A stretch of 64,000 nt of DNA from JBGAJN01 sp044224905. GTDB lineage: Bacteria > Verrucomicrobiota > Verrucomicrobiia > Limisphaerales > JBGAJN01. This document shows, piece by piece, positions 1 through 9,867 of this stretch. Numbering within the stretch: position 1 is the first letter of the stretch; each line of letters begins with the position of its first letter. The notes under the pieces are model-generated. The model had not been told where the DNA came from. It saw only the letters and a program-made list of their open reading frames with translations, and made no database searches. The stretch spans positions 1,674,001-1,738,000 of the forward strand of contig JBGAJN010000002.1 in NCBI GenBank assembly GCA_044224905.1, given 5' to 3'. A program made the translations under genes and the position numbers.

Positions 1-990
1 ATTTCAATGGCCATTGGCGCGAGCTACGCCGGCCGCGTTGCCGTGACGGGCTCCAGTGGTCCTGGCATCTCGCTCAAAACGGAAGCGCTCGGATGGGCAT
101 CGATGGCGGAAATGCCACTCGTCATTGTGGACGTGCAGCGTGGTGGCCCTTCGACGGGCATGCCAACGAACGTTGAGCAGTCCGACCTGAACATCGCGTG
201 CTTCGGCGGTCACGGTGATAGCCCGCGCGTGGTTTTGGCGCCGACCAGTGTGGAAGATTGCTTCTACACCGCTATTGAAGCGGTGAACATTGCCCGCAAG
301 TACAGCACGCCTGTAATTATTCTCACCGATCAAGGCATCGCCACGCGCATCGAAGCGTTTGAAGAACCGAACCTGGAGCAAATTTGTCAGGACATCTCGC
401 CCGACTTCACGCCGGTTGCGGATCACAAGCCCTACGACTTGAGCGCGCCCGATGGCATCACGCGTCACATTGCTCCCGGCACCCGCGTTGCCAGTGGCAA
501 GTATCCGATCGCCACCGGCCTAGAACACGACGAGATGGGCCATCCGACCGGTTCCCCGAAGCTGCACGTGCAAATGACGGCGAAACGTCGCAACAAACTC
601 AAGAAGCTCGCTGCGGAATTGCCCAAGCCCAAAACCTACGGACCGAACGAAGGCCAGATCCTCCTCGTCGGTTGGGGTTCCAGCCAGGGGCCGATTCGCG
701 AAGCCGTTGACCGCGCGCGCGCGCAAGGTGATGCGATCTCCGGGCTGTCTATCAAGTCCCTCAATCCGCTGCCGGAAGGGCTCGATGAAATCTTCAAAGG
801 TTTCCGCCACGTGTTCATCGTGGAACTCAATGACGAAGGCCTCTACGGTTACGGCCAGCTCGCGCAGGTTCTCCGCGCGCGTTACTGCGATCCGAAGATT
901 CGCGGCATCAACAAAGCCGACGGCCTCACTTGGAAGGTGAAGGAAATTCTCGAACGCGCCCGCACCCTAGCCAGCGGCAAACAATCTTAA
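1..990 (+). CDS. korA: 2-oxoacid:ferredoxin oxidoreductase alpha subunit, 5' partial
   Basis: This is the alpha subunit of a cytosolic 2-oxoacid:ferredoxin oxidoreductase, which with the beta subunit decarboxylates a 2-oxoacid to acyl-CoA and passes electrons to ferredoxin. The frame is open from base 1 and the first ATG at 7 lies inside conserved sequence, so the true start and probably the fused gamma-type domain lie upstream of the window. The family signature DVQRGGPSTGMPT is at visible residues 44-56, and the C-terminal transketolase-like domain follows from about residue 215 (ILLVGWGSSQG). Twenty-five bases separate it from korB, so the two are surely cotranscribed. The substrate (2-oxoglutarate or pyruvate) cannot be decided from this fragment; KorA is chosen because of the two-subunit layout. 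Confidence 0.93.
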   Translation: MSMAIGASYAGRVAVTGSSGPGISLKTEALGWASMAEMPLVIVDVQRGGPSTGMPTNVEQSDLNIACFGGHGDSPRVVLAPTSVEDCFYTAIEAVNIARKYSTPVIILTDQGIATRIEAFEEPNLEQICQDISPDFTPVADHKPYDLSAPDGITRHIAPGTRVASGKYPIATGLEHDEMGHPTGSPKLHVQMTAKRRNKLKKLAAELPKPKTYGPNEGQILLVGWGSSQGPIREAVDRARAQGDAISGLSIKSLNPLPEGLDEIFKGFRHVFIVELNDEGLYGYGQLAQVLRARYCDPKIRGINKADGLTWKVKEILERARTLASGKQS

Positions 991-1015
991 TTTAACCATC
1001 ACAACATTCTCGACC

Positions 1016-1972
1016 ATGAGCTCACTGACTGTTCCGTTTGAACCATTGTCCCGCACCGGCAATTTGAATGCCACGCCGGTCATGCCCATCTCCGACGCTG
1101 ACCGCAAAGGTCTGACCAAGAAAGAAGTCGCTGCCGACCACCCGACGTGGTGCCCCGGTTGCGGCGATTTCTCCGTGCTCGCGCTGTATTTCAAACTGAT
1201 TGAGAAGCGCAAGATGTGGCAGGAAAAAATCACCACGATCGCCGGCATCGGCTGCTCGAGCCGTTTCCCTTACTTCGTGCAAGCCCACGGTGCGCACTTC
1301 ATTCACGGCCGCGCGCTGGCATTCGCCAGCGGCGTTTCCCTGAGCCGACCGGACCTCCACGTGTTCTGCTTCGGTGGTGACGGTGATGCGTTCTCCATCG
1401 GTGGAAATCACTTTAACCACACCGCGCGCAAGAACGTTAAAATTACCTACGTGGTCATGGACAACTTCGTCTACGGCCTCACCAAGAAGCAGACGTCGCC
1501 GACCTCGCCGCTTGGTTTCAAGAGCAAGACCGACGCGTGGGGTTCGATGGATCAGCCGATCAATCCGATGAAGCAGGCGATCAGCGCCGGCGCGACGTTC
1601 GTGGCTCGCACCTCGGCGACGAATCCGAACCATCTTCTCCAGATGATGGAAGCGGCGATGGATCACGACGGCTTCAGCTTCATCGAATGCTTGAGCGAAT
1701 GCGTCGAGTTCTACGAAGGCGCCTTCGATGCCGCCAATCCGCGCAAGGGCGGCGTGTTTAACCAGATTCCCGCTGATCACGACGTGACCAGCGAAGAAGC
1801 CGCGTATAAACTCGCCGGCACGCCGTTCCCCGGAATGTTCGGCATTTTCTACAAGACAAACCGCCCGACAAAGAATGCGAACGAAGCGAAGATCAACGCT
1901 GCGGCGCAGGAAAAGGTGAAGGGCCTCAAGGACTGGCAGATTCTTCAGTCCACCTTCAACAAAATGAAGTAA
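1016..1972 (+). CDS. korB: 2-oxoacid:ferredoxin oxidoreductase beta subunit
   Basis: This is the thiamine diphosphate-binding beta subunit that partners the gene just upstream. The 318 residues match the usual length for the two-subunit enzyme. A CPGCGDF motif (C46 and C49) gives the first cysteines of the beta-subunit [4Fe-4S] site, and the TPP/Mg motif is GDGD at residues 121-124 followed by an Asn in GGNH. The ATG at 1016 leaves about 40 residues before the cysteine motif, somewhat longer than many homologues, so an internal start is possible. A strong terminator follows at 2006, closing the operon. Confidence 0.95.
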   Translation: MSSLTVPFEPLSRTGNLNATPVMPISDADRKGLTKKEVAADHPTWCPGCGDFSVLALYFKLIEKRKMWQEKITTIAGIGCSSRFPYFVQAHGAHFIHGRALAFASGVSLSRPDLHVFCFGGDGDAFSIGGNHFNHTARKNVKITYVVMDNFVYGLTKKQTSPTSPLGFKSKTDAWGSMDQPINPMKQAISAGATFVARTSATNPNHLLQMMEAAMDHDGFSFIECLSECVEFYEGAFDAANPRKGGVFNQIPADHDVTSEEAAYKLAGTPFPGMFGIFYKTNRPTKNANEAKINAAAQEKVKGLKDWQILQSTFNKMK

Positions 1973-2005
1973 TCGATCCGCGCTGTTCGCGGCACAACTA
2001 GCGAG

Positions 2006-2036
2006 GCCCCGGCGAAAGCCGGGGCTTTTGCTTTTC
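2006..2036 (+). terminator. Rho-independent terminator after korAB
   Basis: A perfect 8-bp GC-rich stem (2006-2013 with 2018-2025) closes on a GAAA tetraloop and is followed by TTTTGCTTTT. It sits 33 bases after the korB stop and before the FmdB-type gene. Confidence 0.9.
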
Positions 2037-2086
2037 GCCCCGACCGCTTGACGCCTTGCCGTTCCCTGCCGCATCTTCATTGCACT

Positions 2087-2593
2087 ATGCCGATATACGA
2101 ATTCGCCTGTCCGAAGTGCCGGCGTATTTTCAACTTTCTGTCCAAGCGGGTAAATCCCGAGCACCTGCCTGTCTGTCCGAAGTGCGGGAACAAAAAGATG
2201 ACCAAGCAGATGAGCCGCTTTGCGATGAGCAAGGGCTTGAAGGAACCTGCCGCATCAGCGCCGGGCGACGGCGACGAGGGCGGCCCGCCGATGCCTGACC
2301 TCGATGATCCGAAAGTCATGCGAGCCATGGGGCAACTCGAGCGCGACATGGAAAGTCTCGATGAGAACAATCCGAAGCACATGGCCATCATGATGCGGAA
2401 GATGAAGGATATGCTGCCGCCTGGTTCCATGCCCAAGGAAATGGACATCGCCATCAAGCGTCTCGAGGCCGGCGAAGACCCCGAGAAGATCGAGGAAGAT
2501 ATGGGCGACGTGCTGGGGGATTTCCTCGGTGACGAAAAGAAGCCGGGCGCCGGTGGCGATTACACCCACGACAGCGGTCTCTACGACTACTGA
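2087..2593 (+). CDS. FmdB-type zinc ribbon protein
   Basis: The N-terminus MPIYEFACPKC is the hallmark of the FmdB/CxxC_CxxC putative regulatory family, with two CPKC pairs about 23 residues apart forming a zinc ribbon in the first 40 residues. The remaining 125 residues are acidic, Met-rich and helical (many KMKDM and EEDMGD-like stretches) and have no domain I recognise; most FmdB proteins are shorter. The start is set at the ATG at 2087 because the family begins exactly there; an in-frame TTG at 2048 would add 13 unrelated residues. The family's role is poorly defined, so no function is assigned. It is convergent with the large kinase gene. Confidence 0.85.
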   Translation: MPIYEFACPKCRRIFNFLSKRVNPEHLPVCPKCGNKKMTKQMSRFAMSKGLKEPAASAPGDGDEGGPPMPDLDDPKVMRAMGQLERDMESLDENNPKHMAIMMRKMKDMLPPGSMPKEMDIAIKRLEAGEDPEKIEEDMGDVLGDFLGDEKKPGAGGDYTHDSGLYDY

Positions 2594-2636
2594 GCGCTTT
2601 GCCAGCGTGCGCTTTCAGGGTTGCGCCAACGTGGCC

Positions 2637-5600
2637 TTAAGATTTAGGGGCGGCGTCGAGAGTCTCCCGAACAGTTTGTGCGAGCTTGTGCGGATGGACG
2701 GGCTTCCCGAGATAGTTCACACCTTCCTGCATCGGTATCCCGCGCCCCGCCACCTCGGAACTGTAGCCGCTCGTGTAGATTACCGGCAGGCCGGGTTTCT
2801 CCCGGCGAAGTCGCGTCGCGAGGTCGATTCCGGTCATGCCATCGGGCATTACAAGATCGGTCAACAGCAGTTTGATTTCGTCACGATGCTCGCGCCAGAT
2901 CTTGTACGCGTTGACCCCGGTCGCGGCCTCGAGGACGCGATAGCCTAGCCGTGTTAACACACTGCGGACGAGTGAGCGCAAGGAGGGTTCGTCTTCGACA
3001 ACGAGGATCGTTTCATTGTTGCCGCGCGGCTGGGTGCTGATGTTGGGCTCGCTCGGGCTCTTGGCGAATTCCGTCAGCCTTGGCAGATAGATACGGAACG
3101 TCGTGCCGCGACCGACTTCGCTGGTGACGTGAATGAAACCGTTGTGGGTTTGCACAATGCCGAAGACGGTTGCCAATCCCAGCCCGGTGCCTTTGCCGAC
3201 ATCCTTGGTGGTGAAAAAGGGCTCAAAGATCTTCGTGATGTTCTCGGGTGAAATTCCCATGCCGGTGTCGGTGACAGAAATGCACGCGAAGGTTCCGGGA
3301 CGCGCCTGAGGCATCTTGGTGAGGGCGGCTGCGTCCATTTCTACAACGGCGGTCTCGATGATGAGCTGACCGCCGTTCGGCATGGCGTCGCGGGAATTCA
3401 CCGCGAGATTCATCAACACCTGATCCATCATTCCGGAATCGGCGCGGACGAACAGTTCCTGCGGAGCGAAGCTGAGCTGCATCCGGATGTTTTCGGTCAA
3501 AATGCGTTGAAGCATCTTGGCGACGTTCTGGACGATCTCATTCAGGTTGAGGTTGCGCATCTCCGTCGTTTGTCGACGGCTGAACAGGAGCAACTGACGG
3601 GTGAGATCTGCCGAACGTTTCGCCGCGTTCTCGATGTCGACGGCCATTTCGATCTGTTCGCGACCCAAGATCGGATCCTCTTTGAGGAGGCAGGCGTTCA
3701 TTTGAATGACCGCGAGCAGGTTGTTGAAGTCATGCGCCACGCCGCCGGCCAATTGTCCGATGGCTTCCATTTTTTGTGCCTGGCGCAACTGCATTTCCAA
3801 GGCGTGCCGTTCGACTTCGGCGCGTTTCCGGTCAGTGATGTCTTCGGAGACTACGAGCACGCCGGATCGCCCGTCCGGCAGAATCATGGGCAGCTTGGTG
3901 GTGTGGTACCAGTGAATGCTGCCGTTGCTCCACGTTGACCGTTCTTCGACGATTTTGGTCTTTCCGGAATCGATGACTTCACGATCGTCGGCGAGCCATT
4001 GCTCGATTTCCGCCTGCGGCAGATTCATCCGGATCTGCAATTCGCGATGGGAAATGCCGATTACCTCCGCGACGGTGAGTCCGTAGAATTCGGCGAGAGC
4101 TTGATTGGCGAGGAGAATATTGGCATCGCGATCTTTGACGAAGATAATGTTCGGGTTGGCATTGAGGACGTTCTCGAGTTGGTACTCGCGGATGCGAAGT
4201 TTCGCCTCCGCCGCTTTGCGGTCGGTGATGTCCTGAAACGCGCCAAAGACGCGGGTAACCTTGCCATTTGTGATGGCGGCGCGACCCATCGTGCGGACCC
4301 ATTTGGGAACACCTTTGGCGCTGATCAGTTCCAGTTCCAGATCGTAGGGCGTACCCTTGGTGACGATCTCGTTGACGGCGGCGGCGATGCGATCGCGGGA
4401 CTCGCCCGGTTTGTAAAACTGGAGCCCGATTTCTTTCGAGGTGCTCGCTCGGGGATCGAGGTCATGAATTCGAGCGACTTCGTCGGTCCAATGTCCGGCG
4501 CCCGTAACGGGATCAAATTCCCAACCGCCAACTTTCGCCATCGCTCCTGTCTCGCGCAGAAGTTCCTGTTGGTTGTCAAATTCGCTCTGAATGGCTTTTT
4601 GGGCTGTGATATCGGTCGCGAAACCGAACCAAAGGATCGCGTCTTTATCCTCCGGGTCGCGCTTGGGCACGGCGCGAATCTCCACCCATATCAAGCCTTT
4701 GACGGGATGCTTTTGACGAAACTGCAGCAGCTGCATTTCCATTTTGGCTGAGCCCGTTCGAACTGCCGCGATGTAACCCGGCAGATCGTCGGGGTGAATC
4801 GATTCAATCAACGGCGTGGCGTCGTCGTACATGGACGCTGGCTTGAAGCCGGTCAACTCTTCGAAACGTTCGCTCACATAGATGAAACGCGACCGTCCGT
4901 CGGGCCAGGCCTTCAATGTGTAGATCGTGCCGGGAACGGTGGCTGCCAATTGGGCGAGTTGGTTCTTGAGCCGGAGCTGCTCCTGAATGGCGGCGACGGC
5001 TTGGTGGCGTTCGGTAAGGTCGTGGTGAGTACCGACCAGGCGAAGCGGCGTTCCGTCGGCCTCCCGTCGCAGCAGGGAAGCGCGCGAAAGAATATGCAAC
5101 CACGTGCCGTTCTTGTGCCGCATGCGAAACTCGGTGTTGAGTTTGTCGGTTTTCCCGGCGATCAGGTCATTCACCAGTGCCAGCGTGCGTTCGGCATCGT
5201 CCGGATGCGTCAATTCCCGCCACGTATCGAGGTGATCGGTAAGTTCGTACTCTTCATAGCCGAGCATGGATTTCCAGCGCGGAGAAAAGTAGGTGTTGTT
5301 GGTCTTGAGGTCCCAGTCCCACAGGCCGTCATTCGCGCCGCGCATGGCGAGTTGGAATCGCTCCTCGCTGGCGCGGAGCGCGGCTTCGGCCTGACGGCGC
5401 GGCGTGATGTCGATGTGCGCGACGACTGCGCCGCCGCCTTCACTCGCCAGCGGGGTGACGTTCATCAGGAACCAACGCTGCTCGGTCGGGCTGTGGCATG
5501 GGTATTCGTGCTGGAAGCTGGTGCGCTCCTTACTGAGGATTTGATGGATCCCGCGCATGGCTGCGCTCGCGTCTTCGTCTCCCGCTTCGGACGACGGACG

Positions 5601-8444
5601 GCAGACTTCCAAATATTGCGCTCCCACATGTAACGACTCGAATGGGGTGCCTGCCGAGTTGTTGTTCTGCGCGAAGTCTTTCCACGCTTGGTTCACCGCG
5701 ATGATGCGACCGTTTTGATCGAGGACGGCGATGTTTGAAGTCAGCGAGTCTAAGACGGCCTGATTGAGGCTCATGGCCTGACGCCGGGCATTCTCCGCTT
5801 CCTTGCGTTCGCTGATGTCTTGCATCGCACCGATCGTTCTCAAGGCCCGGCCGGTAGAATCGCGAAGCACGTAGCCGCGGTCGTGAATTTCAGCATAAGT
5901 TCCGTCGGTGCGGAGGAAGCGATACTCGCACTGCCAATACACATCTTTGCTCTCCATGAGCCCTTCCCAGCAACTTTTGACGCGCGGTGAGTCATCCGGG
6001 TGGAGCCGATCGAGCCACCAAGTGAAATCGGTGTAGTCTCCGTCGAGACGATAGCCAAACAGCGTCTCAACCTTTTCGCTCCACCAGATCCGATTGAGGG
6101 TAAGGTCGAAGTCCCAGATCACGTCGTTGGTGGCGTGTGCGACGATGCCGTAGCGTTCATTTGTCTCCCGGAGTTTTCTTTCTTCGTTACTCCGGCTGAT
6201 GGCAATCGCCGCCATCGAGGTTGCGACATCGATCAAGTGTTGATGGCGTTCCGTCGGCAGGCCGGTCGAACGATGATAGGTGGCGAACGTGCCGAGGACA
6301 CGCCGATCCTTATCGAAGATGGGGGTCGACCAGCAGGCGCGGAGCCCCAAGGGCAGCGCTAGCGCTTTGAAGTCCGCCCACAACGGATCGCTGGCGATGT
6401 CTTGAACGAACACCGGCTCGCCGCGGTAAGCCGCCGTACCGCAAGATCCAGCGCAAGCGCCAATGGACATGCCGTCGATCGCTTTAATGTAGCTTTCCGG
6501 CAGTCGGGGCGCTGCGCCGTGGCGTAAATGTTTTCGATCATTATCCAATAGTAAAATCGAGCCGATCATGTCGTCGGACTGGGTTTCGACGGTGCGCAAT
6601 AGCAGGTCGAGCGTGTCCTTTAGCGGAGCGTCTTTGGCGATGCCTTCCAGAATCTGGCGTTGGCCATCCGCCATCGCTTCTGCGAGTTTCTGGTCGGTGA
6701 CATCCACCATCATGCCGAGCATGAATTGTTCGGCGCCGATGGAGAATGTTTCCGCTGAGAGCAGCACGTCCCGGACGTCACCCTGTTTTCGGCGGATTTC
6801 GATGTTGGCGCCAAGGATCCGCTTTTCTCGTTTTAGTCTGGCGAAGATCGCTTCGCGTTCGCTTGGGTTTTTCCACAACCCTAGTTCGTTCGCGGTCTTG
6901 CCGATGATCTGCTCGCGGGAATTGCCGTAGATCTCCAAAAAGCAGTCATTGACGTCGACAAAGCGGTTGTCTGCCAGGTTGGTCAGCGCCATCGGGATCG
7001 GGCTCTTGAGGAAAACTGTCGCGAAACGTTGTTCACTCTCCCGCAACTTGGTTTCGGCCAGTTTTCGCTCGGTAATATCGGAAAGCACCACGATCACATG
7101 TGCTTTTCCAGAAATATCGATCCGTGGCTCGTATGCTACAAAATAGGTGCGCTCTCCGGAGCCATTTTTCGACGGCTTGACGAGTTCGTAATTGAAGCCT
7201 TCGCCGTCGGCAAACGCCCGGTCTAGTCGCGGTGAGATTTGATCATAAATCGGAGCCAAAACCTCGGCCACCCGCTTGCCAACAACCGGAGCGTCTCCCA
7301 ACTCGAGGATCTGGGAGTAGGCCTCATTGGCGAAGACATAGCGGCGGTCGCTATCGATGAGCACGATGCCCACGCGGGCTTTGCTGGTGATGGTTCGGAG
7401 GAGTGTTTCGCTTGCGCGAAGCTTTTCTTCTGCTCTCTTTTGCTCCGTGGTGTCCACGTGGACGCCGACGAGGCGAATCACCTGACCGGCTGCATCGCGG
7501 ACCAATCGGCTGTGGGAGAAAACCCAGGCGGTGGTTCCATCTGGGCGAACGATGCGAAACTCCATCGAATAGTCGGCGCCCTTGTCCGTCGCTTGTTTAA
7601 TCGCCGCGAGAACCCGGTCACGATCTTCAGGGTGCAGGGCGTTGCGAAACGTTTCGAAGTTCAGCTTCTCCGGCTGGGGTTTTAACCCGAAGAACTTCCA
7701 GACATTGTCAGACCAGATGATTTTTCCGGTGCGAACGTCCCAATCCCAGGTGCCGAACGGCGCTGCTTCGGTCGCGAGGCGAAGACGTTCCTCGCTGGTC
7801 CTCAAGGCGTCTTCCATGCATTTGCGATCAGAGATGTCGCGCGCAACGCCGATGATTCCTGCGACGTTTCCACGTTCATCGCGTAATGGAGCTTTGTTAG
7901 CGAAAAACGTGCGGGCGATGCCACCGGCCGTCAAAAGTTCCTCCATGGTACTGGGCTGTTCGGTCTCTATGACGCGCCGGTCATGGTCAGCGATCACTTT
8001 CGCGCTTTGCGGATCAAAAAAATCCGCGTCCTTCTTCCCGAGCACTTCGGAAGGTTTTCGCCCGATGAACCGGGCGGCCGCTTCGTTCAACAGGAGAAAG
8101 CGACCCTCGCGGTCTTTGACGAAGACGGCATCCGTCGTGCCCTCGACTACGGCGTGGAGCATGGCTTCCTTCCGTCGGATTTCATCCTCGGCCAGTCTCC
8201 GAGCCGCCGCTTCCGCGCTGAAACGCTGCAATTGCGTGCGCAAGGTCAAATAGAGCAGGGAGGCCGTCACCGCTACGAAGATCCATCCTTTGGCGATGGC
8301 GATTTTACCAATGATGGCGGGGTCGGTGACGATGCTGATGAGCAGTTTATCGGAGAACAGTATCCAGAGAAAACCGATGAACGCGTAGATCAACGCGGTG
8401 CGGAGTGCGATCCGTGAGAGCGGACCCTTTATTGAATTGGGCAT
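2637..8444 (-). CDS. Giant hybrid sensor histidine kinase with ten PAS domains
   Basis: This 1935-residue protein is a multi-input two-component sensor. Two hydrophobic segments (about residues 12-33 and 52-68) leave almost no periplasmic loop, so sensing is probably cytosolic or within the membrane. Ten PAS/PAC units can be counted by their closing 'DITxRK'-like motifs (roughly residues 90-590 and 760-1540), with one GAF domain between the fourth and fifth (about 595-745). The kinase core has phosphoacceptor H1571 in AHDFNN, an N box in MNLAVNSRDA, DTGMGIS and GTGLGL boxes. A C-terminal receiver domain has phosphoacceptor D1863 in LLTDLVMP. No output gene is adjacent, so the phosphorelay partner is unknown. 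The ligands of the PAS domains cannot be told from sequence. Confidence 0.93.
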   Translation of the reverse strand: MPNSIKGPLSRIALRTALIYAFIGFLWILFSDKLLISIVTDPAIIGKIAIAKGWIFVAVTASLLYLTLRTQLQRFSAEAAARRLAEDEIRRKEAMLHAVVEGTTDAVFVKDREGRFLLLNEAAARFIGRKPSEVLGKKDADFFDPQSAKVIADHDRRVIETEQPSTMEELLTAGGIARTFFANKAPLRDERGNVAGIIGVARDISDRKCMEDALRTSEERLRLATEAAPFGTWDWDVRTGKIIWSDNVWKFFGLKPQPEKLNFETFRNALHPEDRDRVLAAIKQATDKGADYSMEFRIVRPDGTTAWVFSHSRLVRDAAGQVIRLVGVHVDTTEQKRAEEKLRASETLLRTITSKARVGIVLIDSDRRYVFANEAYSQILELGDAPVVGKRVAEVLAPIYDQISPRLDRAFADGEGFNYELVKPSKNGSGERTYFVAYEPRIDISGKAHVIVVLSDITERKLAETKLRESEQRFATVFLKSPIPMALTNLADNRFVDVNDCFLEIYGNSREQIIGKTANELGLWKNPSEREAIFARLKREKRILGANIEIRRKQGDVRDVLLSAETFSIGAEQFMLGMMVDVTDQKLAEAMADGQRQILEGIAKDAPLKDTLDLLLRTVETQSDDMIGSILLLDNDRKHLRHGAAPRLPESYIKAIDGMSIGACAGSCGTAAYRGEPVFVQDIASDPLWADFKALALPLGLRACWSTPIFDKDRRVLGTFATYHRSTGLPTERHQHLIDVATSMAAIAISRSNEERKLRETNERYGIVAHATNDVIWDFDLTLNRIWWSEKVETLFGYRLDGDYTDFTWWLDRLHPDDSPRVKSCWEGLMESKDVYWQCEYRFLRTDGTYAEIHDRGYVLRDSTGRALRTIGAMQDISERKEAENARRQAMSLNQAVLDSLTSNIAVLDQNGRIIAVNQAWKDFAQNNNSAGTPFESLHVGAQYLEVCRPSSEAGDEDASAAMRGIHQILSKERTSFQHEYPCHSPTEQRWFLMNVTPLASEGGGAVVAHIDITPRRQAEAALRASEERFQLAMRGANDGLWDWDLKTNNTYFSPRWKSMLGYEEYELTDHLDTWRELTHPDDAERTLALVNDLIAGKTDKLNTEFRMRHKNGTWLHILSRASLLRREADGTPLRLVGTHHDLTERHQAVAAIQEQLRLKNQLAQLAATVPGTIYTLKAWPDGRSRFIYVSERFEELTGFKPASMYDDATPLIESIHPDDLPGYIAAVRTGSAKMEMQLLQFRQKHPVKGLIWVEIRAVPKRDPEDKDAILWFGFATDITAQKAIQSEFDNQQELLRETGAMAKVGGWEFDPVTGAGHWTDEVARIHDLDPRASTSKEIGLQFYKPGESRDRIAAAVNEIVTKGTPYDLELELISAKGVPKWVRTMGRAAITNGKVTRVFGAFQDITDRKAAEAKLRIREYQLENVLNANPNIIFVKDRDANILLANQALAEFYGLTVAEVIGISHRELQIRMNLPQAEIEQWLADDREVIDSGKTKIVEERSTWSNGSIHWYHTTKLPMILPDGRSGVLVVSEDITDRKRAEVERHALEMQLRQAQKMEAIGQLAGGVAHDFNNLLAVIQMNACLLKEDPILGREQIEMAVDIENAAKRSADLTRQLLLFSRRQTTEMRNLNLNEIVQNVAKMLQRILTENIRMQLSFAPQELFVRADSGMMDQVLMNLAVNSRDAMPNGGQLIIETAVVEMDAAALTKMPQARPGTFACISVTDTGMGISPENITKIFEPFFTTKDVGKGTGLGLATVFGIVQTHNGFIHVTSEVGRGTTFRIYLPRLTEFAKSPSEPNISTQPRGNNETILVVEDEPSLRSLVRSVLTRLGYRVLEAATGVNAYKIWREHRDEIKLLLTDLVMPDGMTGIDLATRLRREKPGLPVIYTSGYSSEVAGRGIPMQEGVNYLGKPVHPHKLAQTVRETLDAAPKS

Positions 8445-8767
8445 GGCAATATTACTTTATCCAGCACGGCGAAAATTTCATCAGGAACAGTTCGATCCGG
8501 CATTCCTATCGGCGCCGAACGAAAACGTGGTGGCACTATGCCGACTGCCGCGCTTTCGTTACGAACAGCGTTTGGCATTCACTAGCCGATTTTTGGTAGA
8601 GAACCAGAACGAAATGGGAAATCCCTTTTTATTCACGCTGCGGTCGACAGGGCGGGCCGTCGCGTAGTTCGTTGTTTTTGGGTATCTTTTGAGCAATTCA
8701 CGCGTAGTCATTCGGCATAGATATTCCCATCTTGTGCAGTGTCGCGATCATCTTTGCCACACCACGC
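8445..8767. other. Divergent intergenic region, 323 bases
   Basis: This is the gap between the kinase gene (minus) and the radical SAM gene (plus), so it must hold both promoters, but I see no convincing -35/-10 pair. A short inverted repeat AACGAAA/TTTCGTT (8518-8524 with 8554-8560) is present. Short open frames here have no recognisable content. Confidence 0.5.
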
Positions 8768-9841
8768 ATGAACTGGAAACTCGACTACCACCAAGCACCG
8801 CTGCTCGTTATTTGGGAAATCACGCGCTCGTGCGCACTTGCCTGCCAACACTGCCGCGCATCGGCGATTGACCGCCGCGATCCGCGCGAGCTCACCGCCG
8901 CCCAAGGCAAGGCGCTCATCACCGACGTGGCCGCGATGGGCACGCCGTTGATGGTCTTCACCGGCGGCGATCCCTTGCAACGCGAAGATCTAGAAGAACT
9001 GATCCGCCACGCGCGCGCCGAGAAACTCACCATCGGCACGATTCCCGCCGCGACGCCCCGGTTGACGCGTGAACGCGTTTTATCGATGCGCGACGCCGGC
9101 GTGCATCAAATCGCCCTCAGCGTCGATGCGGAAAACGCGGCGAAGCACGACGCGTTTCGGCGCGTGCCGGGCACCTTTGATAAAGTCATCGAGGCGGCCG
9201 GATGGGTGCGCGAAGCGGGCGTGAACCTCCAGGCCAACACCGTCTTCGGTTCATGGAACGCAAACGACTTCGACGCCGTTGCGGCGCTGGTCGAAAGTCT
9301 CGGCGTAGTTTTTTGGGAAGTGTTCTTTCTGGTCCCGACGGGGCGCGGTTCGGCGTTGCAAGGTTGCACGCCGGAGCAGTTCGAAATGTTGTTCGAAAAA
9401 ATCTATCAGCTGTCCAAGCGCGCGCCGTTCGTCATCAAGGTTACCGAAGGACAGCATCTCCGTCGCTTCGTCGCCCAGCGCGGCGCGGACGATCCGATGG
9501 TGGCAAAGTCCAAAGCGAAGCTCATGCTCGGCGGCCGGCCGGTGAATTCCGGCCACGGGTTCTGCTTCGTCGATCACTTGGGGAATGTTTGCCCGAGTGG
9601 TTTCCTGCCGTTGGAATGCGGCAACGTTCGCTCCCGCTCGATTGCGGACATTTACCGCAACAGTCCGGTCTTCCAGGAACTCCGCCGCTTTGAGGGGCTC
9701 AAAGGCAAATGCGGCGTGTGCGAATTCCGCGACGCCTGCAGCGGCGGTTCGCGCGCGCGGGCGTATGCGTTGACGGGCGATTACCTCGCGGAGGAACCGT
9801 TCTGCATTTATCAGCCGGGGCACGCGTTGCAGCCGGCGTAG
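8768..9841 (+). CDS. Radical SAM/SPASM domain protein
   Basis: This 357-residue protein has the radical SAM cluster C22-x3-C26-x2-C29 near the N-terminus, followed by a GGDP motif for SAM binding at about residue 63. A C-terminal SPASM domain carries several cysteines (FCFVDHLGNVCPSG, CGVCEFRDACSGG and a final FC), which bind auxiliary iron-sulfur clusters. The 'APLLVIWEITRSC' opening resembles the TIGR04053-type family and the heme/peptide-modifying SPASM enzymes. No precursor peptide or heme gene is adjacent, so the substrate is not assigned. The ATG at 8768 is preferred over the in-frame TTG at 8732, because conserved sequence begins right after it. Confidence 0.88.
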   Translation: MNWKLDYHQAPLLVIWEITRSCALACQHCRASAIDRRDPRELTAAQGKALITDVAAMGTPLMVFTGGDPLQREDLEELIRHARAEKLTIGTIPAATPRLTRERVLSMRDAGVHQIALSVDAENAAKHDAFRRVPGTFDKVIEAAGWVREAGVNLQANTVFGSWNANDFDAVAALVESLGVVFWEVFFLVPTGRGSALQGCTPEQFEMLFEKIYQLSKRAPFVIKVTEGQHLRRFVAQRGADDPMVAKSKAKLMLGGRPVNSGHGFCFVDHLGNVCPSGFLPLECGNVRSRSIADIYRNSPVFQELRRFEGLKGKCGVCEFRDACSGGSRARAYALTGDYLAEEPFCIYQPGHALQPA

Positions 9842-9867
9842 GGCAGGCCGCGAAAGTGGCGGTTGAA

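Noticed and set aside
1022..2164. A 380-codon minus-strand frame across korB
   Set aside because: It is antisense to a clearly real gene and Arg/Ala-rich, as expected when GC-rich third positions suppress stops.
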